In this document: in pieces, positions 18,087 through 27,240 of the stretch
Layout: each line of letters begins with the position of its first letter
How positions within the stretch are numbered: the stretch's first letter is position 1
Assembly: GCA_003075315.1 (NCBI GenBank)
Contig: QDFQ01000004.1
Coordinates: forward strand, 186,001-250,000
Direction of reading: 5' to 3'
DNA from: Arthrobacter sp. TPD3018
GTDB lineage: Bacteria > Pseudomonadota > Alphaproteobacteria > Sphingomonadales > Sphingomonadaceae
DNA: 64,000 bases
Translations under genes and position numbers: made by a program
The notes under the pieces: generated by a model
What the model was told of the DNA's origin: nothing
The model's database searches: none
What the model saw: only the letters and a program-made list of their open reading frames with translations

Positions 18087-18869
18087 CTACAGGCTGGTGC
18101 GGACGTTGAGCAGTTCGGGAAAGAAGCGCTGCTCCACCACGCGCGCGAGATAGGGGACGCCCGCGGTGCCACCGGTGCCGGTCTTGAAGCCGATGACGCG
18201 CTCCACCGTCTTCAAATGGCCGAACCGCCACAGCTGCACATGATATTCGAGGTCCACCAGCTTTTCGGCGAGCGCGTACAGATCCCAATGGTCGTTGGGA
18301 TGGCCATAGACCGTCGCCCAGCACGCCTCGACGTCGCGCGACGGGGGGACGCTTTGGGCAAAGTCCCGCTCCAGCCGGTCGGCGGGGATCGGCAGGCCGC
18401 GGCGCGCGAGCAGGCGCAACGCCTCGTCATACAGGCTGGGGCGGGCGAGTTCGTCCGACAGGCGGGCACGCACGTCGCTCTCGTCGAACACATCGACCAT
18501 CGCCGGATTGCGATTGCCCATCACGAATTCGAGGCTGCGATATTGATCAGACTGGAAGCCCGAACTCGACCCCAATTTGCCCCGCATGGCGGCGTAATCG
18601 GCGGGGGTCATCGTCGCCAGCACCTCCCACGACTGGATCAGCTGCGCCTGGATGCGGCTGACCCGTGCCATCATCTTGAGCGCCGGCGCGACGTCATCCG
18701 CAGCGATCCGTCGCCGCGCCTCGCCCAATTCGTGCAGGCACAATTTCATCCAGAGTTCGGACGCCTGGTGAATGGTGATGAACAGCAGTTCGTCGTGGAC
18801 GCCGCTCAACGGGCTCTGCACGTCGAGCAGCTCGGGCAGGCGCAGATAGCTGCGATAGGTGATCGTCAT
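18087..18869 (-). CDS. kynA: Tryptophan 2,3-dioxygenase
   Basis: A 260-residue haem dioxygenase that opens the indole ring of tryptophan to N-formylkynurenine, the first step of the kynurenine pathway. The distal histidine is His35 in FITIHQASELWMK and the haem-ligand histidine is His218 in QLWRFGHLKTVERVIG; the substrate loop KTGTGGTAG follows. The start is ATG 18869. The upstream unknown gene ends 24 bases earlier on the same strand, so kynA is likely the third gene of a small operon. No kynB or kynU is adjacent, which is unusual for kynA. Confidence 0.95.
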   Translation of the reverse strand: MTITYRSYLRLPELLDVQSPLSGVHDELLFITIHQASELWMKLCLHELGEARRRIAADDVAPALKMMARVSRIQAQLIQSWEVLATMTPADYAAMRGKLGSSSGFQSDQYRSLEFVMGNRNPAMVDVFDESDVRARLSDELARPSLYDEALRLLARRGLPIPADRLERDFAQSVPPSRDVEACWATVYGHPNDHWDLYALAEKLVDLEYHVQLWRFGHLKTVERVIGFKTGTGGTAGVPYLARVVEQRFFPELLNVRTSL

Positions 18870-18893
18870 GGGATGGTGGTAGCGCGCCACCGA

Positions 18894-19187
18894 TCAGGCT
18901 TCCAGCAGCACCAGCAGTTCGAGCCGCATGGCGTCCGCGTCGCGTCGCAGCGCGAGGTCGGCAACGAGGCGACCGGGCGCAGACAACTCTTCCTCGGGCA
19001 AGGCGGCGAACCAGGCGGCGGCATCGCGATCGACCGTGACGGTCGTCGTCAGGCGATAGCCATTGAAGGTGGCGCTGGACCAGGGCGTTTCCGAAAAGTC
19101 ACTAAAAGTCGCACCGACGCCATAGTTTTGCGCACTGCGTTCCAAGGATTTCAACAGCCTGGCATGCGGGTCATGGGCGCGGGTCAC
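18894..19187 (-). CDS. 97-residue protein of unknown function upstream of kynA
   Basis: A small soluble protein starting at GTG 19187, which overlaps the stop of the preceding gene (GTGA). It has a basic N-terminal helix (RLLKSLERSAQNYG), a middle part with alternating polar and hydrophobic residues (FNGYRLTTTVTVDRD) suggesting beta strands, and an acidic/leucine-rich C terminus (RLELLVLLEA). No cysteine pairs, signal peptide or known motif is seen and I do not recognise a family. Tight coupling to the upstream small gene and a 24-base gap to kynA support expression as one unit. Confidence 0.6.
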   Translation of the reverse strand: MTRAHDPHARLLKSLERSAQNYGVGATFSDFSETPWSSATFNGYRLTTTVTVDRDAAAWFAALPEEELSAPGRLVADLALRRDADAMRLELLVLLEA

Positions 19188-19360
19188 GCGGGGCGCTCCG
19201 CCATGAAGCATTCTATGCGATGTTCCAGATCCGGCCCGACGACCCGGCCGCGCATCATGTCGGTCACCAGCCGCGGATCGTTGACCGTCAGCCGCCCGAA
19301 CTCGCTGCGCGACAGCTTGGTACGGCGCAGAAAGCGATCGATCTTCAACAACAGGCACAT
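19184..19360 (-). CDS. Small 58-residue HTH-like protein
   Basis: First gene of the putative kynA operon. The product (MCLLLKIDRFLRR...ECFMAERPA) resembles the helix-turn-helix segment of small regulators: SRSEFGRLTVNDPRLVTDMMRG would be the two helices and turn. A strong GGAGGGAG ribosome site five bases before ATG 19360 selects that start; the longer frame from 19396 would run into the GTTC box and is unlikely. It is too short for more than a DNA- or protein-binding module. Its stop overlaps the next GTG. Confidence 0.6.
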   Translation of the reverse strand: MCLLLKIDRFLRRTKLSRSEFGRLTVNDPRLVTDMMRGRVVGPDLEHRIECFMAERPA

Positions 19361-19387
19361 GCATCTCCCTCCGAGTCCGCGAATCAT

Positions 19388-19402
19388 GTTCATCATATGT
19401 TC
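19388..19402. promoter_or_regulatory. SOS-type box GTTC-N7-GTTC
   Basis: GTTCATCATATGTTC is an exact match to the alphaproteobacterial LexA box (GTTC-N7-GTTC). It lies in the 90-base divergent region between the small HTH gene (28 bases upstream of its start) and the S24 regulator gene (48 bases upstream of its start), so it could control both directions. Confidence 0.6.
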
Positions 19403-19420
19403 TCATGATTTCGGCTTGTC

Positions 19421-19434
19421 TAGGAAAAATCCTA
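19421..19434. promoter_or_regulatory. Inverted repeat TAGGA-N4-TCCTA before the S24 gene
   Basis: Five-base arms TAGGA and TCCTA around AAAA, 17 bases before the GTG of the S24 regulator gene. The site could be an autoregulatory operator; it is short, so chance is possible. Confidence 0.35.
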
Positions 19435-19450
19435 CGCTAAGGTCGGGCCT

Positions 19451-20068
19451 GTGGAGCAGGACGATCCAAGGGGGCGGCTGAAGGCCCTGGCCGAGGCGCG
19501 GGGCGACAGCTTGGCGGCGCTGTCGGCGATGATCGGGCGCAACGCGGCCTATCTGCAGCAGTTCGTGACGCGCGGGTCACCGCGACGGCTGGCCGAGGAC
19601 GACCGTCGTCGGCTGGCGGACTATTTCGGGGTCGACGAGGCGGCGTTGGGTGGGCCGCAGCAGCGGCGGGCGTTCACGGTGCCACGGCTGGACGTGGCGG
19701 CGTCGGCGGGGCCGGGTGCGCTGGTCGACAGCGAGATCGTGCTAGGGGCCGAGGCGCTGGATCCGGCGCTCGCCGCGAGGCTGGGCCTGCGCGAGGGGCT
19801 GACGGGAATCGTGCGGGTGCGTGGCGATTCGATGGAGCCGGGGCTGATCGATGGCGACCTGATCGTCGTCGACCGGGCGCGGCGGTCACCGGATGCGACG
19901 GGGGCGGTGTTCGTGCTGCGCGTCGACGATGCGGTGATGGTGAAGCGCGTGGCGCGCGGGCGGGGCGGGCTGGCGATCAGCAGCGACAACCCGTCCGCGC
20001 CGCCGGTGCCCGAGGGGACGGTCGAGGTGATCGGCCGCGTCGTCTGGCTGATGCGCGCGCCGCGTTAG
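19451..20068 (+). CDS. LexA-like S24-family transcriptional regulator
   Basis: A 205-residue protein with an N-terminal helical domain (residues 1-60; a degenerate HTH with SLAALSAMIGRNAAYLQQFVTRG as likely recognition part) and a C-terminal S24/LexA peptidase fold. Catalytic residues are Ser127 in RGDSMEPGL and Lys165 in VMVKRV. An Ala-Gly pair (Ala86-Gly87 in AASAGPG) sits 41 residues before the serine, where LexA, UmuD and CI proteins self-cleave. The start is GTG 19451. It is not the canonical LexA, whose N-terminal winged-helix sequence differs. It probably responds to DNA damage or another RecA-type signal. Confidence 0.88.
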   Translation: MEQDDPRGRLKALAEARGDSLAALSAMIGRNAAYLQQFVTRGSPRRLAEDDRRRLADYFGVDEAALGGPQQRRAFTVPRLDVAASAGPGALVDSEIVLGAEALDPALAARLGLREGLTGIVRVRGDSMEPGLIDGDLIVVDRARRSPDATGAVFVLRVDDAVMVKRVARGRGGLAISSDNPSAPPVPEGTVEVIGRVVWLMRAPR

Positions 20069-20235
20069 CGTTGCCGGTCGCGCAGCCAGACCGCGACGGC
20101 ACCGGCGGCGCCGATCGCCAGTCCCGCCAGAAAGCCGATCGTCACCTGTCCCTGCATCAGCCCGATGACGGTGCCGCCGATCGAGCAGAGGGCGATCAGG
20201 ATGCCGCCCGCGGCGGAAGGAGGAGTGTCGGCCAT
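20065..20235 (-). CDS. 56-residue membrane protein, unknown
   Basis: A small protein with two hydrophobic helices (about 9-26 and 31-48) split by a short polar turn, ending in WLRDRQR. The stop overlaps the stop region of the convergent S24 gene by four bases. The start is ATG 20235. No family recognised; the even hydrophobic profile favours a real small membrane protein over chance. Confidence 0.5.
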   Translation of the reverse strand: MADTPPSAAGGILIALCSIGGTVIGLMQGQVTIGFLAGLAIGAAGAVAVWLRDRQR

Positions 20236-20412
20236 GGCCGAGCCCTGCCACGTCCCGCGCCGGGACGCCAGCGTCCCCGCTCGGGACAGGCGGGACGGCA
20301 CGCCGCGCGGGCATTTACCATCGAACGCGGCGGGCGCGCGCCGATCCCCTGCAATTGGCACGGCGATTGTAGATACGACCGGTGCCGCGTTCGCTTGAGG
20401 AGTTTTTCGCTT

Positions 20413-20622
20413 ATGGTCGCTTTGTATGTCGCCGATGCGCAACAGGTCGCCGAGGCGGCCGAGCTGATCGCGACGTTCGGTGATCATGCACCGGTGGAGG
20501 CGGCGATCCGCGCGGGGCATATGCGCGACATCGGCAATCACGTGCATTTCTGCCGCTGGCGCCAAACCGAGCGATTGGTAGAGCTGCTGGCGTCGGACGA
20601 GGTGGTCGGTACGGTCCACTGA
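20413..20622 (+). CDS. 69-residue protein, unknown function
   Basis: A short soluble protein (MVALYVADAQQVAEAAELIA...) beginning at ATG 20413 with a GAGGAG ribosome site. It contains a helix-rich N-terminal half and a His/Cys-containing middle (HMRDIGNHVHFCRWRQ) that could bind a metal, though no known motif is met. The gene stands alone between the small membrane gene and the next short frame. I do not recognise a family. Confidence 0.5.
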   Translation: MVALYVADAQQVAEAAELIATFGDHAPVEAAIRAGHMRDIGNHVHFCRWRQTERLVELLASDEVVGTVH

Positions 20623-20708
20623 GCTGCGGGGGCGGGATTCGTGCTGCCGGCGCATGACGTCATCCGCCCGACAGTGTTTTGTCATGTGGACGCTGCGATC
20701 CTTCGCAG

Positions 20709-20912
20709 ATGGAGCAGCGCAAGGACAGTTGGCGGACGCCGTTGACCGTGGGGAGCGCCGCCTTGGGTTTCGCCATCGAGCGGCTGGCGTTCAGTGACGT
20801 CTGTCTTATCAAGCGGCATGACCTTATCCTGTTGGCGGCCGTGACAGCGCCGTCGATTTTGCTCGATGTCTATCGGATGGTACGCCAGCGCTGGCCCCTA
20901 ACAGCGAAATAG
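20709..20912 (+). CDS. 67-residue hypothetical protein, possibly membrane
   Basis: From ATG 20709; one moderately hydrophobic segment (HDLILLAAVTAPSILLDVY, about 36-54) and a basic end. No family recognised and the ribosome site is weak, so this is a tentative call. The following 190 bases up to tamA show no further gene. Confidence 0.3.
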   Translation: MEQRKDSWRTPLTVGSAALGFAIERLAFSDVCLIKRHDLILLAAVTAPSILLDVYRMVRQRWPLTAK

Positions 20913-21105
20913 CGTCGCCGCCGTGTGGGCGGCGGCACGTGCGAACGCAGAAGCACAAGCCCGGCAAGACGCCAGCTTATGGGATGCGCGACTCTGGGTT
21001 TCGGCGTCTGCATGCGCCCGGCCGGTTCCTCGCTGCGTCGGGTCGATCGGGATTCGCGCCGGTGTGGGACTTTTGCGCCGGGACGCCGCGCGCTAGGACA
21101 GGCGC

Positions 21106-23073
21106 ATGGTGTCGCGTTGGGGGTGGTTCGGGCTAGGCGCGACTGCCGCGTTCCTTGTTGCCGGATCGGCTGCGGCGCAGACCTCGCCCGCGGGCGATGC
21201 CGCGCGTCCACAGACGCTGCCAGCCACGGATGGCGTGTCGCTCGATCCCAACGCCCCGCTCGCGGCATTGCCCGATATCGGGGTCGCCTGGCCCGAGCTG
21301 AAGCCCGATGCGACCGAGGCGGCCGCGACGCAGGCGACCGATACGGCGGGCGAACGGCGCTATGGCTGGCGGATCGAGGGGATCGATACCGCCGCGACGC
21401 CGCTGCTGCGCCGCCGGTTCGAGGAATTGTCGACGCTGGCGGAGAATGACGGCAGCGCCGCCAATGCCGCGCAGCTCGACCGGCGCGCGCGCGAGGACGG
21501 CGACCTGCTGCGCACGTTGCTGCGCGGCGAGGGCTATTATGATGCGCGCGTCACGACGCGGATCGAACCGGGCGCCAAGCCGCAGGTGGTGCTCGCGGCA
21601 GAACCGGGAACGCTCTATCGCTTCACCGCCGTGACACTGGGTGGCGTCGACGCGGCCGGGGACAAGGCGCCGGTGCTCGACAAGGCCTTCGGGGTGAAGG
21701 CGGACGACCCGGTCAACGCCGACGCGATCGTTGCGGGCACGACGCAGCTGCGCGCGAAGGCAGGTCAGGCGGGCTTTCCCTTTGCCGACATCGGCGAGCC
21801 GCAGATCGTGGTGGATCATGCGACCAAGACCGCGACGCTCGACCTCGCCGTGGCGACCGGCAACGCCCGGCGGTTCGGGCGGATCGTCGCGCTGCCCGGC
21901 AATCGGGTGTTTGACGCGGATCACGTGCAGGAGATCGCGCGCCTCCAGCCCAGGGATGCGTATAACGCCGCATCGCTCGACGATCTGAAGCGTGCGCTGA
22001 TCCAGACCGGCCTCGTGTCGTCGGTCGAGGTGAAGCCGATCGCGGATGCCGATCCGGGCACGGTGGATATCGGCGTGAAGCTGGAGCCTGCGCCACCGCG
22101 CACGATCGCGGGCGAGCTGGGCTATGGCACGGGCGAAGGCGCGCGCGCGGAAATCAGCTGGACGCACCGCAACCTGTTCCCACCCGAGGGCGCGCTGACG
22201 CTGCGCAGCGTGCTGGGCACGCAGGAGCAGTTGGGGAACATCGTCTTTCGCCGCAGCAACGTCGGCGGGCGCGACCGGGTGCTGACGCTGCAGGCCGCCG
22301 CCGCCCACACGGTGCGTGACGCCTATGACGCGAAGACGTTCACGCTGGCGGGCAGCCTGGAACGGCAGACGACGATCTTCTTCCAGAAGGCGTGGACCTG
22401 GTCGTTGGGCGGCGAGCTGATCGCGTCGGACGAGCGCGACGTGATCGCGGCGACGGGCGAGCCGCGGCGGCGCACCTTCTTCATCGGCGCGGTGCCGACC
22501 AGCCTCAATTACGACGGATCGGACGATCTGCTCAATCCGACGCGCGGCTTTCGCATCGGCGGGCGGTTCAGCCCGGAAGTGTCGTTGCAGGGCAATGTCT
22601 TCGGCTATGCGCGGATGCAGCTGGATGCGAGCGCTTATCAGCCCGTCCATAGCGGCGTGGTGCTGGCGGAGCGCATCCGGCTGGGATCCATCCTGGGCGC
22701 GCCGCGCGACCAGATCGCGCCGTCGCGGCGCTTCTATGCGGGTGGCGGCGCGTCGGTGCGTGGATACGGCTTTCAGGCGATCGGCCCGCGCGACGTCAAC
22801 AACGATCCCATCGGCGGGCGGAGCCTTGCGGAGTTCTCGATCGAGACGCGGGTGAAGACGTTCGGGAATTTCGGCATCGTGCCGTTCCTCGACGGCGGCA
22901 CGGTCTACACCACCGCTTTCCCGGGCTTGGGCGATTTCCAGTACGGCGCGGGTGTCGGGGTGCGCTATTATTCGAACTTCGGGCCGATCCGCCTCGACGT
23001 CGGCACGCCGCTGAACCCCAAGCCGGGGGATAGCCGCATCGCCGTCTACGTATCGCTGGGGCAGGCGTTTTGA
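21106..23073 (+). CDS. tamA: Outer-membrane translocation module TamA (BamA/Omp85 family)
   Basis: A 655-residue Omp85-family protein: a signal peptide ending near SAAAQ (residue 25), POTRA-type domains in the N-terminal half (for example the segment with RFTAVTLGGVDAAGD), and a C-terminal 16-strand barrel whose lid region contains RRFYAGGGASVRGYGF (VRGY signature) and whose end is IAVYVSLGQAF with terminal Phe. TamA and TamB together insert certain outer-membrane proteins and help lipid transport. Its stop overlaps the TTG start of the next gene, tamB, confirming the pair. Confidence 0.93.
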   Translation: MVSRWGWFGLGATAAFLVAGSAAAQTSPAGDAARPQTLPATDGVSLDPNAPLAALPDIGVAWPELKPDATEAAATQATDTAGERRYGWRIEGIDTAATPLLRRRFEELSTLAENDGSAANAAQLDRRAREDGDLLRTLLRGEGYYDARVTTRIEPGAKPQVVLAAEPGTLYRFTAVTLGGVDAAGDKAPVLDKAFGVKADDPVNADAIVAGTTQLRAKAGQAGFPFADIGEPQIVVDHATKTATLDLAVATGNARRFGRIVALPGNRVFDADHVQEIARLQPRDAYNAASLDDLKRALIQTGLVSSVEVKPIADADPGTVDIGVKLEPAPPRTIAGELGYGTGEGARAEISWTHRNLFPPEGALTLRSVLGTQEQLGNIVFRRSNVGGRDRVLTLQAAAAHTVRDAYDAKTFTLAGSLERQTTIFFQKAWTWSLGGELIASDERDVIAATGEPRRRTFFIGAVPTSLNYDGSDDLLNPTRGFRIGGRFSPEVSLQGNVFGYARMQLDASAYQPVHSGVVLAERIRLGSILGAPRDQIAPSRRFYAGGGASVRGYGFQAIGPRDVNNDPIGGRSLAEFSIETRVKTFGNFGIVPFLDGGTVYTTAFPGLGDFQYGAGVGVRYYSNFGPIRLDVGTPLNPKPGDSRIAVYVSLGQAF

Positions 23074-26000
23074 GGCGCGGCTTACGCTGGCTGGGGCTGG
23101 GCATCGCCGCGCTGGTGGCGGTGTTCGTCGCCGCGCTGGCGCTGGTCGACACCGGCATCGGCCATCGTTGGGTCACGGAGCGGATCGCGACGGTGCGCAC
23201 CGCCAACGGGCTGCGCTTCGCGATCGGGCGGATCGACGGATCGCTGTACGACAAGGCGCGGCTGACCGATGTGCGCGTCTACGATCTCGACGGACTTCTT
23301 CTGCAGGCGCCGTCGGTCGATCTCGATTGGCGGCCGTGGGCATGGCTGAGGCACCGACTGGTGATCAAGCGGCTGGCGGTGGGGCAGGCGGTGCTGTTCC
23401 ACGCGCCGCATACCCGCGCAAACCCGCAGCGCGGACCGATCCTGCCCGACTTCGATATCGCGATCGACGCTCTGCGCGTCGACCGGCTGGTGCTCGCGAA
23501 ACCGGTGCTCGGCACGCCGCGGGTCGGCCGGATCGCGGGGAGGGCGGAGATCCGCGACGGACGCGCCCTCGTGCGGCTCGGTGCCGTGGTCGCTGGGACC
23601 GACCGGCTGGCGGTGCGGATCGATGCCGCGCCGGACCGCGACCGGTTCGATATCGACGTGCGCGCAGGTGGAGCCGCAACCGGCGTGCTGGCGCGTGGCC
23701 TCGGCGTGCGGCGGGCGGTGCGGCTGGACGTCGACGGCAAGGGCAGCTGGACGCACTGGCGTGGGCGCGCCGTCGGGCGGATCGGTACGACACGGGCGGT
23801 CGACCTCGCGTTGGCGGCGGATGCCGGCCGCTATACGCTGGGGGGCGAGGTGGCGACGGCGGGGTGGACGAGCGCGGTCGTCCAGCGGCTGACCAGCCCA
23901 CGCGTGCGTATCGCGGGCTCGGCGACCTTCGCCGACCGCCGGCTCGACGGTACGCTGTCGTTGCGCAGCACGGCGCTGGCGATGACGACGACCGGGGTGA
24001 TCGACCTCGGCACATCGGCCTGGCGCAACGTGCGGATCGAGGCGCGGCTATTGCGGCCCGCCGCCGTGATCCCGACGATGAGCGGCAGCGGCGTCGTGCT
24101 GCGCGCGGTGCTGGATGGCGGGTTCCGGACCGCTCTGTTCGACTATCGCCTGCGCGCCGACCGGCTGGCGATCGACCGTACCGGCATGAGCGGCGTGCGG
24201 CTGGCGGGCAGTGGGCGGCTGGGCGGCCGTGTGCTGACGATGCCGACCCGATTCGTCGCGGCGGAGGTGACGGGCGTGGGCGACGTCGCGGGCGGCATCC
24301 TGCGCAACCTCAGCCTCGACGGGCCGGTGCGGCTGACGGGATCGCTGCTGACCGCGGACGCGCTGCGGCTGCGATCGGACAAGCTCGACGGGCGGATCAT
24401 GGTGTCGCTGGACCTCGCCACCGGGCGGTACGAGGCGGGGCTGAACGGGACGCTGGGGCGACTGTACATCAAGGGGCTGGGCGTCGTGGACGTCCGATCC
24501 GACCTGCGCGTCGTGCCGGGGCCGGGCGGCAAGGGCACGCGGATCGTGGGGCGCGGAATCGCGCAGGTCGTACGGCTCGACAACGGCTTCCTGCGCACGC
24601 TGACCGGCGGCTTGCCGCGCGTCGTCGCATCGCTGGAGCGCGCGCCCGACGGGACGATCCGCTTCGCCGATCTGGTGCTGACGTCGCCGCTGCTGACGTT
24701 GCGGGGCAGCGGCTATCGCCGCAACGACGAGACGTTCCATATCGACGCGACCGGGCGGCATGCGCGCTACGGCCCGGTGACGATGATGCGGCTGGACGGG
24801 AAGATCGACCGGCCGACGCTCGATATCGTCTTCGCCGCGCCCAATGCGACGCTGGGGCTGAGCCAGGTTCGGCTGCACCTCGACCCGACGCCGACCGGCT
24901 TCAACGTCCAGGCACAGGGTGGATCGCGGCTGGGGCCGTTCGCGGGAACGGGGCGCATCCTGTTGCTGCCGCCGGGCGTCGACGACGTGCTGTTCGTCGA
25001 CCGGCTGGCGGTGAGCGGCACCGTGGCATCGGGCCGGCTGGCGATGCCGCCGGGCGGGTTCGAGGGCAGTTTGAACGTGGCGGGCGGCGGCCTGTCGGGC
25101 GCGTTGCGCTTCCACCCGGTGGGGACGGTGCAGCAGATCGTCATGAGCCTGGATGCGGCCAATGCGCAGCTGGCGGCCGCGACGCTGCGGCGCGGGCATC
25201 TGGAGGCGACGCTGCTGCTCGATCCGGCGGGAGCGTCGATCGACGCGACCGCATCGGGGCAGGGGCTGCGGCAGGGGCGGCTGAGCCTCGCGCGCTTTGC
25301 CGGTAACGCCAAGCTGCGCGGCGGGACGGGCGAAATCCGTGCGTCGATCGCCGGGTCGCGCGGCCGGGCGTTCGACGTGCAGACGGTGATCGCGGTGGCG
25401 CCGGATCGCTATACCGTGTCGGCGCAGGGCACGCTCGATCGCCGACCGTTGAAATTGCTCGAACCCGCGATCGTCACGCGCGATGGCGACGGGTGGCAGC
25501 TGGCGCCGACGAAGCTCGCCTTCGCGGGTGGGGAGGGCAGCCTGGCGGGGCGGTTCGCCGCCAATGCACTGGCCGTGGATGCCAGCCTGACGCGCATGCC
25601 GCTCGCGATCCTCGACATCGGTTTCCCGCGGCTGGGACTGGGCGGGACCGCGTCGGGGCGGATTGTGTACGCCAGCCGGGCGGGCGAGGCACCGACCGGG
25701 CGGATCGACCTGACGCTGCGCGGGCTGAGCCGTGCGGGCCTCGTGCTTGCGTCGCGGCCGATCGACGTGGGGCTGGCGGGCGTGCTCTCCGCCGACCGAC
25801 TGGGCGTGCGCGCGGTGATGGCGTCGGGCGGGCGGACGATCGGGCGGGCGCAGGCGCTGCTCAAGCCGCTGGGGGCGGGCGATCTCGCCAGCCGTATCGC
25901 CGCCGCGCCGCTGATCGCGCAGCTACGCTATCAGGGGCCGGCGGATACGCTGTGGCGACTGACCGGCGTCGAGCTGTTCGACCTGTCCGGCCCCGTCGCG

Positions 26001-27191
26001 ATCGGCGCGGACGTCAGCGGGCGGATCGACGCGCCGGTAATCCGGGGCGTGTTGCAGGCCAATGGCGCGCGAATCGAAAGCGCCGCGACCGGCACCGTGC
26101 TGACCAACGTCGTCGCGAGCGGCAAGTTCGGCGGATCGCAATTGCAGATCGACCGCTTCGCCGCCGATGCGGGCAAGGGCGGGCGCGTGACCGGGGTCGG
26201 GACGTTCGATTTCGGCGCGGCCCGCGGGGTGGGGGTCGACGTGCGGTTGCAGGCGGATCACGCAGTGATGATCAACCGCGACGATTTCGGTGCGACCGTG
26301 ACCGGGCCGTTGACCTTCACCTCCAAGGGCGTCGGTGGGCAGATCGCGGGCAATGTCCTGCTTGACCGCAGCCGCTATCGGCTGGGTCAGGCGAGCGCCG
26401 CCACCGCCGTGCCGCGGCTCAACATCCGCGAGATCAACCTGCCCGACGGCGGCGAGGAAGACGAGGCACCGCCATCGCCCTGGACGCTGGCGATCAAGGC
26501 GAAGGCGCCCGACAAGATGATCGTCAGTGGCCTGGGCCTGTCGAGCGAATGGTCCGCCGATCTGTCGATCGCGGGTGAGCCGGGCAATCCGGCGATCACC
26601 GGACAGGCGACGCTGGTGCGCGGCGATTACGAATTTGCGGGCCGCAAGTTCGAACTGCGTCGCGGCATCATCCGCTTCGGCGGCGAGGTGCCAGCCAATC
26701 CCGCGCTGGATATCGAGGCGAATGCCGACAGCACCGGCCTGAGCGCTTCCATCCGCGTCACCGGCACGGCGCTGAAGCCCGAGATCAGCTTTACCAGCGT
26801 GCCGGCGCTGCCGCAGGACGAATTACTGTCCCGCCTGCTGTTCGGTACGTCGATCACCAAGCTGTCCGCGCCCGAGGCGTTGCAGCTCGCCGCGGCGGTG
26901 GCGGCGTTGCAGGATGGCGGCAACGGCCTCAACCCGATCAACGCGGTGCGGCGCGCGGCGGGGCTCGACCGGTTGCGCATCCTGCCCGCCGATCCGCAGA
27001 CGGGACAGGGCACGTCGATCGCCGCGGGCAAGTTCGTGACGCGGCGGCTGTATGCGGAGATCGTCACCGACGGGCAGGGCTATTCGGCGACGCGGCTGGA
27101 ATATCAGGTCACGCGCTGGCTCTCGCTGTTGTCCAGCATCTCGACCCTGGGGCGGCAAAGCGCGAACGTGCGCGTGTCGAAGGATTATTAA
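23070..27191 (+). CDS. tamB: Translocation/assembly module protein TamB
   Basis: A 1373-residue AsmA-like protein spanning from inner membrane to outer membrane. It has a single N-terminal anchor (LGIAALVAVFVAALALV), a very long beta-rich middle of repeated short strands, and the conserved C-terminal TamB (DUF490) domain, recognisable from FAGRKFELRRGIIRFGGEVPANPALDIEA and PALPQDELLSRLLFGTSITKLSAPEALQLA. The start is TTG at 23070 inside the tamA stop (TTGA), so the two are translationally coupled. The size fits the family (1200-1500). Confidence 0.93.
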   Translation: MRRGLRWLGLGIAALVAVFVAALALVDTGIGHRWVTERIATVRTANGLRFAIGRIDGSLYDKARLTDVRVYDLDGLLLQAPSVDLDWRPWAWLRHRLVIKRLAVGQAVLFHAPHTRANPQRGPILPDFDIAIDALRVDRLVLAKPVLGTPRVGRIAGRAEIRDGRALVRLGAVVAGTDRLAVRIDAAPDRDRFDIDVRAGGAATGVLARGLGVRRAVRLDVDGKGSWTHWRGRAVGRIGTTRAVDLALAADAGRYTLGGEVATAGWTSAVVQRLTSPRVRIAGSATFADRRLDGTLSLRSTALAMTTTGVIDLGTSAWRNVRIEARLLRPAAVIPTMSGSGVVLRAVLDGGFRTALFDYRLRADRLAIDRTGMSGVRLAGSGRLGGRVLTMPTRFVAAEVTGVGDVAGGILRNLSLDGPVRLTGSLLTADALRLRSDKLDGRIMVSLDLATGRYEAGLNGTLGRLYIKGLGVVDVRSDLRVVPGPGGKGTRIVGRGIAQVVRLDNGFLRTLTGGLPRVVASLERAPDGTIRFADLVLTSPLLTLRGSGYRRNDETFHIDATGRHARYGPVTMMRLDGKIDRPTLDIVFAAPNATLGLSQVRLHLDPTPTGFNVQAQGGSRLGPFAGTGRILLLPPGVDDVLFVDRLAVSGTVASGRLAMPPGGFEGSLNVAGGGLSGALRFHPVGTVQQIVMSLDAANAQLAAATLRRGHLEATLLLDPAGASIDATASGQGLRQGRLSLARFAGNAKLRGGTGEIRASIAGSRGRAFDVQTVIAVAPDRYTVSAQGTLDRRPLKLLEPAIVTRDGDGWQLAPTKLAFAGGEGSLAGRFAANALAVDASLTRMPLAILDIGFPRLGLGGTASGRIVYASRAGEAPTGRIDLTLRGLSRAGLVLASRPIDVGLAGVLSADRLGVRAVMASGGRTIGRAQALLKPLGAGDLASRIAAAPLIAQLRYQGPADTLWRLTGVELFDLSGPVAIGADVSGRIDAPVIRGVLQANGARIESAATGTVLTNVVASGKFGGSQLQIDRFAADAGKGGRVTGVGTFDFGAARGVGVDVRLQADHAVMINRDDFGATVTGPLTFTSKGVGGQIAGNVLLDRSRYRLGQASAATAVPRLNIREINLPDGGEEDEAPPSPWTLAIKAKAPDKMIVSGLGLSSEWSADLSIAGEPGNPAITGQATLVRGDYEFAGRKFELRRGIIRFGGEVPANPALDIEANADSTGLSASIRVTGTALKPEISFTSVPALPQDELLSRLLFGTSITKLSAPEALQLAAAVAALQDGGNGLNPINAVRRAAGLDRLRILPADPQTGQGTSIAAGKFVTRRLYAEIVTDGQGYSATRLEYQVTRWLSLLSSISTLGRQSANVRVSKDY

Positions 27192-27240
27192 GGCGCCGGT
27201 GGCGGTTCCGCTGAGCGCCGCCGTCGGCTAGGGCCTGTCC

